Program-made: the position numbers and the translations under genes
Notes under the pieces: model-generated
What the model saw: only the letters and a program-made list of their open reading frames with translations
The model's database searches: none
What the model was told of the DNA's origin: nothing
Shown: in pieces, positions 12,090 to 21,820 of the stretch
Position numbering within the stretch: position 1 is the first letter of the stretch
Layout: each line of letters opens with the position of its first letter
NCBI GenBank assembly: GCA_038277395.1
Contig: CM076196.1
Location: forward strand, 86,183,786 to 86,247,785
DNA from: Dryocosmus kuriphilus
Taxonomy: Eukaryota; Arthropoda; Insecta; Hymenoptera; Cynipidae
Direction: 5' to 3'
Length of the DNA: 64,000 nucleotides

Positions 12090-12350
12090 AGCGCGAAGCG
12101 CGAGTGTCATGATGAGAATGTATTCCTTAAGGGCGATAGAGCCTTAAGTAAAATAATTTCTTTTGTAATTTCTAATTTAAAGGTTTATACGATCTATAAA
12201 CACCGAGCGCGTAGCGCGAGGTGAATAATCTATCGAGCGCGAAGCGCGAGTGCCAACAGACGCGCGCCCTAGGCGCGCTCATACTTCGCGCGAAGCGCGG
12301 CGCGCGTAGCGCGCGATGAGAATGTGCCCGCGCAGCGGGCAGATTTTTTT
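12090..12350. repeat. GC-rich palindromic terminus of the array
   Basis: The sequence CGAGCGCGAAGCGCGAG occurs twice, with variants CGAGCGCGTAGCGCGAG and GCGCGCGTAGCGCGCG. The block ends in GATGAGAATGTGCCCGCG and the hairpin GCCCGCGCAGCGGGC, followed by AGATTTTT. Inside the array, each new unit instead contains AAATCTGCCCGCT...GCGCATTCTCATC, the reverse complement of this end. The family therefore has inverted-repeat termini of the form AAATCTGCCCGC(N)GCRCATTCTCATC. No gene is present. Confidence 0.75.
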
Positions 12351-13293
12351 TTAGTTATATTCAAATTCTTATTGGTAAGAGTGTTTTTAAGAAAAAAAGT
12401 CGATAAGTAAGTCTAAGTATTAAAGCTTTTAACTCCTCAAATTTTCTTTTATTTTATTATCTGCAAAATGATAGGGAACAATCATCTGCAGACATTTTAT
12501 TATTTTGTAATATGAACTTTATATTAAATGTTCGTACTTATATTTGAATATAAATTGATGAATCCTGAGTAATCTTCACTGTATAAAGTGAGTATTTGGA
12601 ACCAGACAATCGAGCGCATTCTATCAAACTGATATTCTGCAAAACACAACCACTCCATTTACAAACATTCCGCAAAACCGCTTCACCGAAGACATCCCAT
12701 CTTCACACGAACAATCCTTCCTATTGGAAAATGAATCGATTCCTTCATTTTCAATTCTGGAAGTACGGAAAAACGACATTCGACTTGATCTCGCATCGAT
12801 CGTTACCGTTCTTCCCTTTGCACCAGTGCCAACTGGCACACTGCCTAATACTCCATATAGTCCATTTATTCATATATAGGTAGCATACAATGCTGTTGTT
12901 TGGGTACATGTGTGTTCTAGTAGTAAGTAAAAATTACAATTAGGATGGACGAATAAAAAGAGTTTTACCATTTTATATTCTCATCCTAAATGAGAAGGTA
13001 TTAGTTTTATTTTATTTTTTTTTATGACAATCAAATCAAATGTGGATCAGGTTTTACTAATCAGTAGTTGAAAAATATAAAATTCATTTTAAAATTATCT
13101 TTTCTTTGATTATTCTTTGGAAAAAAATATGAAGCGTGGGTTTTTCTGAAGGAAAGTTTTGAAATGTAAGAGAGAAATAAAAACATTTTATCTATTATAT
13201 CATTGTAGATTAAGGTACATAGACAAATCCTTTTTTTTTAATCTTCTAATACATTGAAGCGGAAATTTCATTTTCATGATGAGAAAGTTATTA
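12351..13293. other. AT-rich stretch with a possible short relic of the array family
   Basis: From about 12975 (TATTCTCATCCTAAATGAGAAGGTATTAG) to about 13293 (CATGATGAGAAAGTTATTAG) both ends resemble the start and end motifs of the 1.14-kb family, so this may be a 320-bp deletion derivative. The remainder shows nothing recognisable. Confidence 0.35.
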
Positions 13294-13803
13294 GGGTAAT
13301 CGGTATAATGGTTGGCCATTCCCCATAAATTAGACTCTTTATAAAAAATCAATCAAAATTGTTTAAATTTTTCATCGAATATATATATAAATAATCGTTT
13401 GTCACTTTGCCTTACAAATAATGATGAGAAAAATGATCGTAAATAATTTTTGGCCCCGGACAATCATTATACAATTTATAGGCCAATCAATGTACTTTCA
13501 AAATCAGGAATCTATAATATGTGACCAATTTTTACACTTTTGAGGCCAGTAATTTAATCTTTGGCCTCTGCTAATCACTATGTTTACATTGATAATCATT
13601 GCGTTTTTTTACATTATTGGTCATTTATTTAAAATTATCTATCTACTAGTTTTAACATTTAACTTACAATGGTCATTTGAACATCTAATACATTTATTAT
13701 TCATCCATGTATTTTATCATTTTTCTTGATGCTTATAGTGGTTCTTACAAATCTTCAAACATGAGAAATTTTTTAAGTGGCCAGCCATTGTATCGGTTAT
13801 CCC
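13294..13803. mobile_element. Non-autonomous TIR element, 510 bp
   Basis: The left end GGGTAATCGGTATAATGG and the right end, reverse complemented, GGGATAACCGATACAATGG, match with few changes and continue into GGTTGGCCATT / GGCTGGCCACTT. The interior holds further GGCC-containing short repeats (for example GGCCAATCAATG and GAGGCCAGTAATTT). No open frame and no convincing target duplication. The superfamily is not assigned. Confidence 0.6.
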
Positions 13804-15985
13804 AAAGATATTTATCTTTGGTTATCCTATGTACGTTTGTCAAACTTTAAAAAAATGCTGTGAGGTCGCTGAAGTTGTTTTCATGCCAGAAATAATTTTT
13901 AAAAGTTTTTTATTTGCCCCTTCAACAGCGCTTTAAAATTTTCATCGTGGCTTTAATGCTGAATATTCTTTAAAATATTTTTAAGTCACTCCAGTTTTCA
14001 GCAGAATGACACATTTTTTAAAGGAGATCTTTGAAACCCTTAAAACTCCGACTTTGTAATAAATTCATCGAGATTAAGAAAATTTAACACTAAAAAATGT
14101 ATTTAAACATAAAAATTTCAGGGAATACTTTTCACTTTATTAGAAAGTATTAATTGCAATCAATATTTATGGAGCAACATTGAAGTAACTAGTATTTAGT
14201 ATATATATTAAATATTCATCATCGATGTTTGTGTGGAAAAGATTTCCGTATATTACTTCTTTATTAACCTAAAATAATTTAAAAAAGAAAATGAAACATA
14301 GAAGAAAAGCATGACCATCGTTCTCGTTTTTCACGGTTTGAACAATTTTACAAGTTTAAAAAAATTAAATTTGAAATGTTAAATATGTTTACTAAAATAA
14401 ATGTTAATTGAAAATATTGTATTAATATATTAATTTTAAGAGCAGGAATTATTGCTATTAAAATGAAAAGCATTTCTTGAAAATTTATATATTTAAAAAA
14501 TTCTTTTGCATTAAATGTGTGACTTATGGCATAAAAACAACTTCCATGACCTCTAAATATTTTTATAAAAATTAAAAAATATACAAAATAAATTTCTCTT
14601 ATTATGATAATACTCTAGTGATGTATTACATGTTTATCATTTTGATCGATTTTTTTGTGTGTGCTTATATTTAAATTCATAAAAAATGTAACAAGTAGAT
14701 TTCTGAAGTGACACAGGCTTGGATTGAGTTTAACCCAAAAGGACTTACACCTGTCATTTTTCTTCTGAAATCATTTCAGTGATGCCTCACTATTATTTTG
14801 AAACCAAAAAGAAAAAGCCGCTGGAGAAATTGTTGAATAAACTTAGTTTTTAATTTTTATTTTCATGTTATTATGAATATTTTTGTAAAAATAACACTAA
14901 AGTCGTTAACTTACTGTTTTCCAAACTTATTATTTAACTCCTGCGGCTTAAACTCTGTAGTTTGTCACTAAAAAAAAAGTATCTAAATGCCAAACATCCT
15001 TGGATATCCGGGACCCATGAAAGTTTTGGAAAAAATGTGGAAATTGCAACCTTTATCAGTTTTAAAAAAAATATTTCTCCCTTTCAGAGCATGTTATATT
15101 AAATTTATTGTAACATAGACTAAAGTGCATTAAATTCCCCGTAAAATTAAAAAAAGTGTTTATCATAAATTGTTTAGGAGATACAACCTTCGAAAGTTAT
15201 ATTTTGCTGAAAAAGTTGTCGAAAAAAAATTAAGTCTTATTTTTTGTGAAATATCATATTTTCTATATACTGTAAATAAAAATAGTCGGAACTGAGTTAA
15301 AACGGACTTAATTTTGAGATAATCTAAAACAAACAAAAATGTTCTATCTCGCACACGTCCGAAGTTATAGCGTATGGATAAATACCGACTTTTATGAAAG
15401 TTCATTAAACAGTAAGTTTTTTCGAAACATTGCGTTTCTACTTTAATTTGCGTTAAACGTTGTTCTTTCAATAATAAAATTTTGTCATTCATCAGCTTTT
15501 TAAATTTTTTTTATGCCCTGCGTTTTTAAAAGACAACTCATTTTTATGGCTATATTTCACGAATTATTAAAGCTCCTCAGATTTATGGGTAACTTAATAT
15601 ACTTTTATTATTATAAGAACAACTTTTAATGTTAAGTGCAGTAGAAACGCGATATTTCGAGAAAACTTACTGTTTTAACGAAATTTCGTAAAAGTGGGTA
15701 TTTTCAAAAAGGTATAACATGACGTTACGAACCAGTTTTGTTAAGTGTTTGCCTTGTATAATTAAATTTTTATTGGGGTAATTAGTGGTAATGTGATACC
15801 CCCGGGAACTAGTACGTTGGAGGCGTGACAGACCAAACTAAAAGTTATTTAATTTGTTGTTTCATTTTTGTGGTGGATTCGTGAACTTCCTCTTGTCGGA
15901 GTACTGCACTTTTGTCAGAGAGAAATTTAGACTCCAATTAATTTTCCTAAATGATAGCCCAATCATTTTAGATTATTTTCACGGG
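13804..15985. other. AT-rich stretch without recognisable genes
   Basis: Only chance open frames are seen, including a 109-codon one on the minus strand at 15163-15492 with no domain resemblance that I can recognise. Confidence 0.4.
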
Positions 15986-17015
15986 AAAAATTTGCGGACT
16001 AAAAATTTTGACGCAGTTGAGTATCCTCCGCCGAGCAGATGAAGAAGTCACAGTCTTGCTCCTTAATTAACTACCGCTACTGTCCGCCATCTTGAATTTT
16101 GGTGTTTTTGTCGATTTGCACGCGTATTTTGCATTTTTCGGTAAAAAAGATAAGTAACAAATATTTTGAAAATTTAATTCTCTACAATATTTATATAAAC
16201 AATAATGTTGAAAAAAATTATTGATTGATAATAATAAACGAAAAGTATGAATTATTAGGAAAGTGGCGCAGTTTTTTCAACTTTTGAGCCTTTTCTATTA
16301 AAAATAAGTGGCACATTTCAATCGTAAAGTTGTAGAGGACTCAATTGCTAACAGTTTTCGTAGAAACAAGTTTTTCTTACGACATATAGATCACAGCCAG
16401 GAACCCGCTCAACACGGCGGTGCGGGAGGACGGCGAGCGCGTTCAACACAACGGGACGGCTAATTTTCTAATTTTATTTTCTAATTTTAATGAAACATTC
16501 TTGTACTTCCATCTTCTTCAAAAAATTGTGGGCTGAAAATTAATTTGTAAACAGGCATTTTTTTGCCACACTGCACTGTGGCGCTGTGTTGAGCGCGTTC
16601 CCGGCCGTGATCAGCACGTCGTACGAAAAACTTGTTTCTACGAAAGCTGTTGGAAATTGAGTCCCCTAAACTTTGCTATTTAAATGTGCCACCTGTTTTT
16701 AATAGAAAGGGTTCAAAAGTTGAAAAAAAAACTGCGCCACTTTCCTAATTTTTCATACTTTTTGCTTATTCTTAGCAATAAATAATATTTTTTAGCAATA
16801 TTGTTTACATAAATATTGTAGAGCATTAAATTTGCAATAATTTTGTTACTTACATTTTTTATCGATAAATGCAAAATACGCGAGAAAATCGACAAGAACA
16901 CAAAATCCAAGATGTCGGAGAGTAGCGGTCATTAATTAAGGAGCAAGACGGTGAGTTCTTCATCTGCTCCGCGGAAGACACTCAACTGCGTCAAAAGTTT
17001 TATTCCGTAAATTTT
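15986..17015. mobile_element. Foldback element with ~430-bp inverted arms
   Basis: The left arm (about 15986-16415) and right arm (about 16586-17015) are inverted copies. Landmarks shared in inverse orientation are TTTTGACGCAGTTGAGT, GCTCCTTAATTAA, TTAGGAAAGTGGCGCAG, GAAACAAGTTTTTC and CTCAACAC. The spacer of about 170 bp is GC-richer at its edges. Divergence between arms is moderate. No coding sequence. Confidence 0.82.
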
Positions 17016-17699
17016 TTTGCATCTTACATCGAATTTCGTCTAAAGGCATTGGACTATGAGTGAACCGATACATTTTACACACAATTTCATTAATTACTAT
17101 TATTTAAAAAAGCAAGAGAGAGAGAGAGAGAGAAAGATGGAGAGAGAGAGAAAGAGAGTACGAGTAATCTTTCTGGATAACATGCGAGCCAAAAATTGAA
17201 AATTATACATCTGACCTTCTTGGATGTCACCTTTTCAGATTCCTCCACTATTAACTCACACCTCCACGATCCAACCCACGTCACACCCGCGTGCCGCCGG
17301 AACCGTCAGGCACTAATTTATGAATGAACTTTCGATGACTTTAAATTACTTAAAAGGGGATTATTTTCCCCCTGCCCTTGTGGACTCAGCAGGCGAAAAC
17401 AATACACGACAATGTCTTTCGACTTTCGGCTCCTTTGATTCACTTTAGCGTTGCACTAAAACCGTAAATCTACTATTATTGCTGGACGCACAAAGCAGTT
17501 GCTATTTTCACCTTATTATCGGCTCATTGAAAAACTCGGGTTATTGTGTACTTTTAAAAGCTTCAATTTTCGGACGACAACCGCGATAGGATGCGCGAGA
17601 AAAGACAAGACGGAGCATGGAACCTGAAGATTCCGATCGCGTACCTGCTTTCTGATCGAGGCTAGAAGTCGGCGTTGAATGCTATCAATATCTGGTCGC
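17016..17699. other. Intergenic stretch with a GA-rich microsatellite
   Basis: A (GA)n-type tract at about 17113-17158 is the only feature seen. The remainder shows no gene that I recognise. Confidence 0.5.
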
Positions 17700-18350
17700 G
17701 CTTAAGTTTGTCGATCAAGGGTAGGTAGGATCCTGTGGGATAATGGTAGTTAAGAGGGATAGGTGGGAATACTGAGGGATAGGCGAGGTCTTGTGAGATA
17801 ATGAGAGTCCCGAGGGTTAAGTGGAGTCCTGTGAGATAATAGGAGTCCTGAGGGATAGGTGGAGTCTTATGGAATAATGCCAGTTTTGTGAGATAATGGG
17901 GGTTTCGAGGGATAGATGGGGTCTTGCGGGATAATGGAATTCCCGTGGGATAGGGAGTTCCTGTGGAATAGGGGGGCTCCCGCGGTTTAATTTGAGTCTT
18001 CTGGGATAATCGGAGTCCCGAGGGATGGGTAGTGTCCGGTGATATAATGGGAGTTCCGAGGGATATGTGGATTCCTGTGGGATAGGTGGGGTCCTGCGGG
18101 ATAATGGGAATCCTGCGGAATAGGGTGATAGTGTGTCATAGGTGGGGTCCTATGGGAAAATAGGAGTACCCAGGGACAGGTGGGGTCCTGTGGATTAATG
18201 TGAGTCTTGTGAGATAATGAGAGTCCTGAGGGGTAGGCAGAGTTCTGTGAGATAATAGGATATCCGAGGGATAGGTGGGTTCCTGTGGGATAGATAGGGT
18301 CCTTTGGGCTAATGTGAGTCCTGTGGAATAATAGAAGTCCCTGTTATCCT
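17700..18350. repeat. Degenerate ~40-bp minisatellite
   Basis: About 15 or more tandem copies of a loose unit of the form GGATAATGGGAGTCCCGAGGGATAGGTGGGGTCCTGTG. Copies vary by substitutions and small indels, and single- and double-length variants alternate. G-rich on the plus strand, in contrast with the flanks. No coding potential. Confidence 0.85.
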
Positions 18351-18536
18351 CGGGAACCCTTTGTCGCCTATGTCCTTTTCAAGTACCAAACTTTTGGTTT
18401 TATCGGAAAAAAGTACAACGAATGGACGGACGAACACCCGACCGAAAGTATAAGGGGATGGATTTAGTCTTCTATTTAATATCAAAATTATCCAAAAGCA
18501 ACCGATAGTCTTGTTGTTTCTTACATTCATATCCAA

Positions 18537-18979
18537 AATGAGAATGTATTATTTTTATGTAAAATTTGAATTCGACGGTTTTCACCAAATCTTCACGTTT
18601 TAAGACCCTCGAAGTGAGAAAAAAGTGATTTTTATGAGAGTGTCTATCTATCTGTCTGTAGTAGCCTGTAGGTACGATAACTTTCAAAAAAATTATTCCA
18701 TTGAATTATGCTTTGGCACAATTTTTTAAAAATGTTATTATTAAAAACAAGAATTCAAGTTTCCCGACAAATTGTGCGACATACGAAAAAGATGTCAAGG
18801 AGCAAAGTTATTCATCTCAAATAGATCTAGAAATTTATTTAAAACTATTTTTCGTTAACGCACATAGTTTTTGTTTCAATTGTGAAAAATATTATTAACA
18901 TACTATGCAAAAAAATTTCACGTTTTGGACACACTTTAATCCAGCGCGAAGTGCGGGACATGCGATGAGAATGTTTTCG
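18537..18979 (+). repeat. Diverged relative of the 1.14-kb repeat, left part
   Basis: It follows the array unit in order: a start resembling GAGAATGTATTATTTTTATG, then TTTTCACCAAATCTTCACGTTTTAAGACC, the TCTATCTATCTGTCTG block without the hexamer expansion, ACGATAACTTTC, GCTTTGGCACA, sub-repeat-like sequence and the end motif GCGCGAAGTGCGGG...GATGAGAATG. It is interrupted after TTTCG by the TTAA element and resumes at 21228. Confidence 0.72.
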
Positions 18980-19736
18980 TTAAGGGGTTACCCCTAGTTG
19001 TATCGCCAAAAATAGGTCTTTTTAAGGAATATTTTGCAAGAAAACCACTAAAAATTTTTATACAAACTATTTATTATATTAAATTGAATACTCTGAAGAT
19101 ACTTCTAGTTAATTTTCAATAAACCTTTTTTATTATTTTATAAATACAAGGCCATAGCCTAGGACTCCTCTTGTAAAACCTGGTTTGCGGTGACAAATTT
19201 TTCGCAAGTCTGCATAATCTAAAATACAAAATCGATACGAATTTAGTTAAGTTATAAGATTATCTAGGTTTTAATCGATCGATAAAAAAAAGAAATATCT
19301 GGAACAAAATGGCGACCGGTCAAAGTCAAAGGTTCGATTTTTACTGAAAAAAGCAATCGTTTTTCGGCTATATAAAACAAAGTATTTGTTTTAAAAAAAA
19401 ATCATCGATTAAAGACTAGATTTTTATGTGTTAAAAAAGCTTCCAAATTTAAATGAAATCGATTCAGTAGTTTTCGAGTAATTTTTCTCACCGACTTGAA
19501 AAACGTCATTTTGAGTGAAACACATAAGTTTCAACTGAAATTTCCACCAAGAGAAAAATTTTTTGAACTTACATTGAATCACCTATTCGGGGCCCATACA
19601 ATAATTCTTCTGCATAAGTTGCCGATTCCAAAAATTCAATTTGTCTTTGTTTGCGAAGCAATCTTACTTCGCGGGTACTCTCTGCCGCGCGGTTGTCTAC
19701 CAACGAAATTCGGGCTGCGTCAGTTTTTTCTGCATA

Positions 19737-21051
19737 CAAGGTGTGATCGAAAAGTAAGGTGTGACTTTTTATTTTTATCAAAAAAAAAAATTTATTTATT
19801 CATCAATATTGATGTTGTTCCCTTCAAAGTAATCCCCCTCGGATATAATACATTTTTGCCAGCGCTTTTTCCAATCGTCAAAGCATTTCTGATAAGCACT
19901 TTTTTGTATAGCCTTCAACTCTTTCAGCGATGCGGTCTTTATCTCCTCAATCGTCGCAAAAGGCCGTCCTTTCATGGATCTTTTCAGTTTTGGAAACAGG
20001 AAAAAGTCGCAGGGAGCCAAATCTGTTGAATACGGTGGCTGAGGCATGATTATGGCGTTGTTATTGGCCAAAAAATTACGAACAAGCAATGACGTGTGAG
20101 CTGGTGCATTATCGTGGTGCAATAACCATGACTGGTTTTTTCACAATTCCGGACATTTTTTTCATATTGCTTCACGCAAACGGCGCATAACTTCAAGATA
20201 GTACTTTTTATTAACTGTGCGACCTTGAGGTAAGAACTCCTGATGAACTACGCCATGATAATTGAAGAAAACGGTAAGCAAAACCTTGACATTTGATCGA
20301 ACTTGGCGTGCTTTTTCGATCTTGGTGATCCAGAATGCTTCTACTGGGACGATTGAGCCTTAGTTTCGACGTCATAACCATATACCCATGTTTCATCACC
20401 TGTTATGATCCTTTTGAGCAAGTCTGGGTCGCCGTTGACATCATTCAACAGCTCCTGAGTGATGCTCACACGACGGTTCTTTTGTTCAAAATGTAGTAAT
20501 TTCGGAACAAACTTCGCTGACACACGTCTCATGGCCAAAATATCCACTAAAATTGCTTGGCATGAGCCAAACGAGATTCCGATATCATCAGCAACTTCTC
20601 TAATGGTAATTCGACGATTCGCCAACACTATTTTCTCCACTTCTTCAACGTTTTCATCAGTTCTTGACGTGCTGGGACGTCCAGGGCAAGCTTCGTCATT
20701 AACATCTTCTCGGCCTTCCCGAAAGAGCTTGTACCACTTATTAACATTTTTTTACTCAGAGTACACTCACCGTATGCCACTGTCAACATTTCAAGTGTTT
20801 TGGAGCACTTAATTCCATTTTTTACACAAAATTGGATACAAATTCTTTGATCCATTTTTTTCGACAGCAGAAAATCGCCGAGCACGCAAAACACTTCTAA
20901 CCTTTATGCCTCTCACAAAAAATGCTATATAGCTGAAATTGTGCACATATGTTTGGGACGAGTGTACCAACATAAAAAAAAAGAAAACGAATATCGACTG
21001 TACGCATCCCGCGAAATTCAAAAAGTCACCTTACTTTTCGATCACACCTCG
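19737..21051 (-). mobile_element. Full-length mariner element, 1315 bp
   Basis: The ends read CAAGGTGTGATCGAAAAGTA on the left and, reverse complemented, CGAGGTGTGATCGAAAAGTA on the right, matching over about 24 bp with one mismatch before a 2-base indel. TA flanks both sides (19735-19736 and 21052-21053). Length is normal for mariner. It sits inside the TTAA element, so it is the younger insertion. Confidence 0.92.
19796..20880 (-). pseudogene. Mariner transposase (DD34D), frameshifted
   Basis: On the minus strand translation begins near 20856 or 20880 (KMDQRICIQFCVKNGIKCSK...). A second segment has the helix-turn-helix region (RRITIREVADDIGISFGSCQ) and ITGDETWVYGYD with the first catalytic Asp. 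After frameshifts near 20350 and again between about 20210 and 20120, the last segment contains HHDNAPAHTS (second Asp) and YSTDLAPCDFFLF (third Asp, spacing 34). The end is complete (KCIISEGDYFEGNNINIDE). The catalytic triad is intact but at least three frame breaks make it inactive. TGDETWVYGYD and the D34D spacing identify the family. Confidence 0.92.
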
Positions 21052-21227
21052 TATGTTTCGTGAGCTGACTGAAATGACCTGACGCGCCTATCCTTCAAGG
21101 TCGCTCTCTATCTCAGTCAATTTTTTCCGGCTCAACTTAAAACTTTTAGGACAAATTTTCAGAATTACAGACTTTAATAAAATGCAAAAAAAAATCGATT
21201 TTTTGAAAATTAACTAGGGGTAACCCC

Positions 21228-21425
21228 TTAAAGCCGAAGGAGCCTTAACAAAAGATTTACAATTACCAAATTACAGATGTCAATGGTTTGATCTTCAATT
21301 TTAAATTGGGCACAAATGGGGGGGTATGTACAATTACCGAACTTGTAGCGCAAGGTAAATACAGTATCCCCGCTCATATGTCCCGCGATGAGTATGTGCC
21401 CGCACAATGGGCAGATTTTGTTTTA
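21228..21425 (+). repeat. Diverged relative of the 1.14-kb repeat, right part
   Basis: After the TTAA it continues AAGCCGAAGGAGCCTTAAC, matching GGGCGATAGAGCCTTAAG of the array tail at about 12130-12150. It ends with CCCGCGATGAGTATGTGCCCGCACAATGGGCAGATTTTG, the family terminus with a weakened hairpin. It restores the continuity of the copy begun at 18537. Confidence 0.72.
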
Positions 21426-21579
21426 ATTGGATCGTTTTAATCAAATAAGTATCACTGATGCAAATAACTTTGATCCAACTTCAAGATCAAAGTAACACCC
21501 CAGGATTTTCTGTGTAATAAAAAATGATTGTCAATGATTTATTTACAATGACTGCAGGTATATCTTTTTAAATTTGCAG

Positions 21580-21820
21580 GCTTCCGATTCCATGGCTCCT
21601 CTATGGCATAATCTACGGGAGACCTGTGGAGGTGAACTCAGTGGGAATGGTCTGCAGCATAGCAATCCTATTCTGCATGCTTCTCTTCGTAATCATGAGC
21701 ATCGCCTGTTTCAAGTGGCGAATGAACAAAGGTCTCGGCTTCACCATGTTCCTCCTGTACTTCGTCTTCGTCGCCGTCTCACTCATGTTCGAGTACGAGG
21801 TAGTCACGTGTCCTGCCTAG
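21580..21820 (+). CDS. Nckx30C: K+-dependent Na+/Ca2+ exchanger (SLC24/Nckx30C-like), last exon
   Basis: A splice acceptor (TTTTTAAATTTGCAG) ends at 21579, and the exon opens with the last base of a split codon. It encodes about 79 residues starting LPIPWLLYGIIYGRPVEVNS and ending in FEYEVVTCPA and TAG at 21818-21820. Two hydrophobic segments are visible: one from GMVCSIAILFCMLLFVIM to SIACF, and GLGFTMFLLYFVFVAVSLMF, separated by KWRMNK. These are the last two membrane helices of SLC24 exchangers, plasma membrane proteins that export Ca2+ with K+ in exchange for Na+. The Drosophila Nckx30C type is the best match from memory; another SLC24 paralogue cannot be excluded. The rest of the gene lies outside the window or far to the left; no other exon was recognised here. 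Sequence is intact. Confidence 0.9.

Larger units (their letters stand above)
6495..12350. repeat. Higher-order tandem array, ~1.14-kb units, five copies
   Basis: The anchor CATTCTCATCAGAGAAGG recurs at 6503, 7644, 8781, 9922 and 11065, spacings of 1141, 1137, 1141 and 1143 bp. Units 1-4 are nearly identical, differing by few-base indels (for example a missing GCC at about 8167, and GATCAGGCGCG versus GATCAAGCGCG). Each unit contains a GTTGTC/GTCGTC microsatellite and then ~153-bp sub-repeats. Unit 5 diverges after about 11640 and runs into a GC-rich palindromic tail. No protein-coding gene is supported: the apparent frames on both strands are translations of the microsatellite. Confidence 0.93.
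18984..21227. mobile_element. TTAA-flanked non-autonomous element, split by a mariner
   Basis: TTAA at 18980-18983 and at 21228-21231 flank a 16-bp perfect inverted repeat, GGGGTTACCCCTAGTT at the left and its reverse complement at the right end. Without the nested mariner the element is about 0.93 kb. The TTAA duplication is the hallmark of piggyBac-type insertion, although the end sequence is not the classical piggyBac end. No transposase of its own is visible, so it would have moved in trans. Comparison with 12127-12160 shows the uninterrupted host sequence. Confidence 0.8.

Noticed and set aside
12090..12350. GC palindromes as bacterial terminators or contamination
   Set aside because: They belong to a repeat family found at three places in an insect-like window, with AT-rich eukaryotic flanks.
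12596..12883. 95-codon frame on the plus strand
   Set aside because: No motif, and overlapping frames are open on the other strand; nothing supports a gene.
15163..15492. 109-codon open frame on the minus strand
   Set aside because: AT-rich, no recognisable motif, no splice context; consistent with chance.
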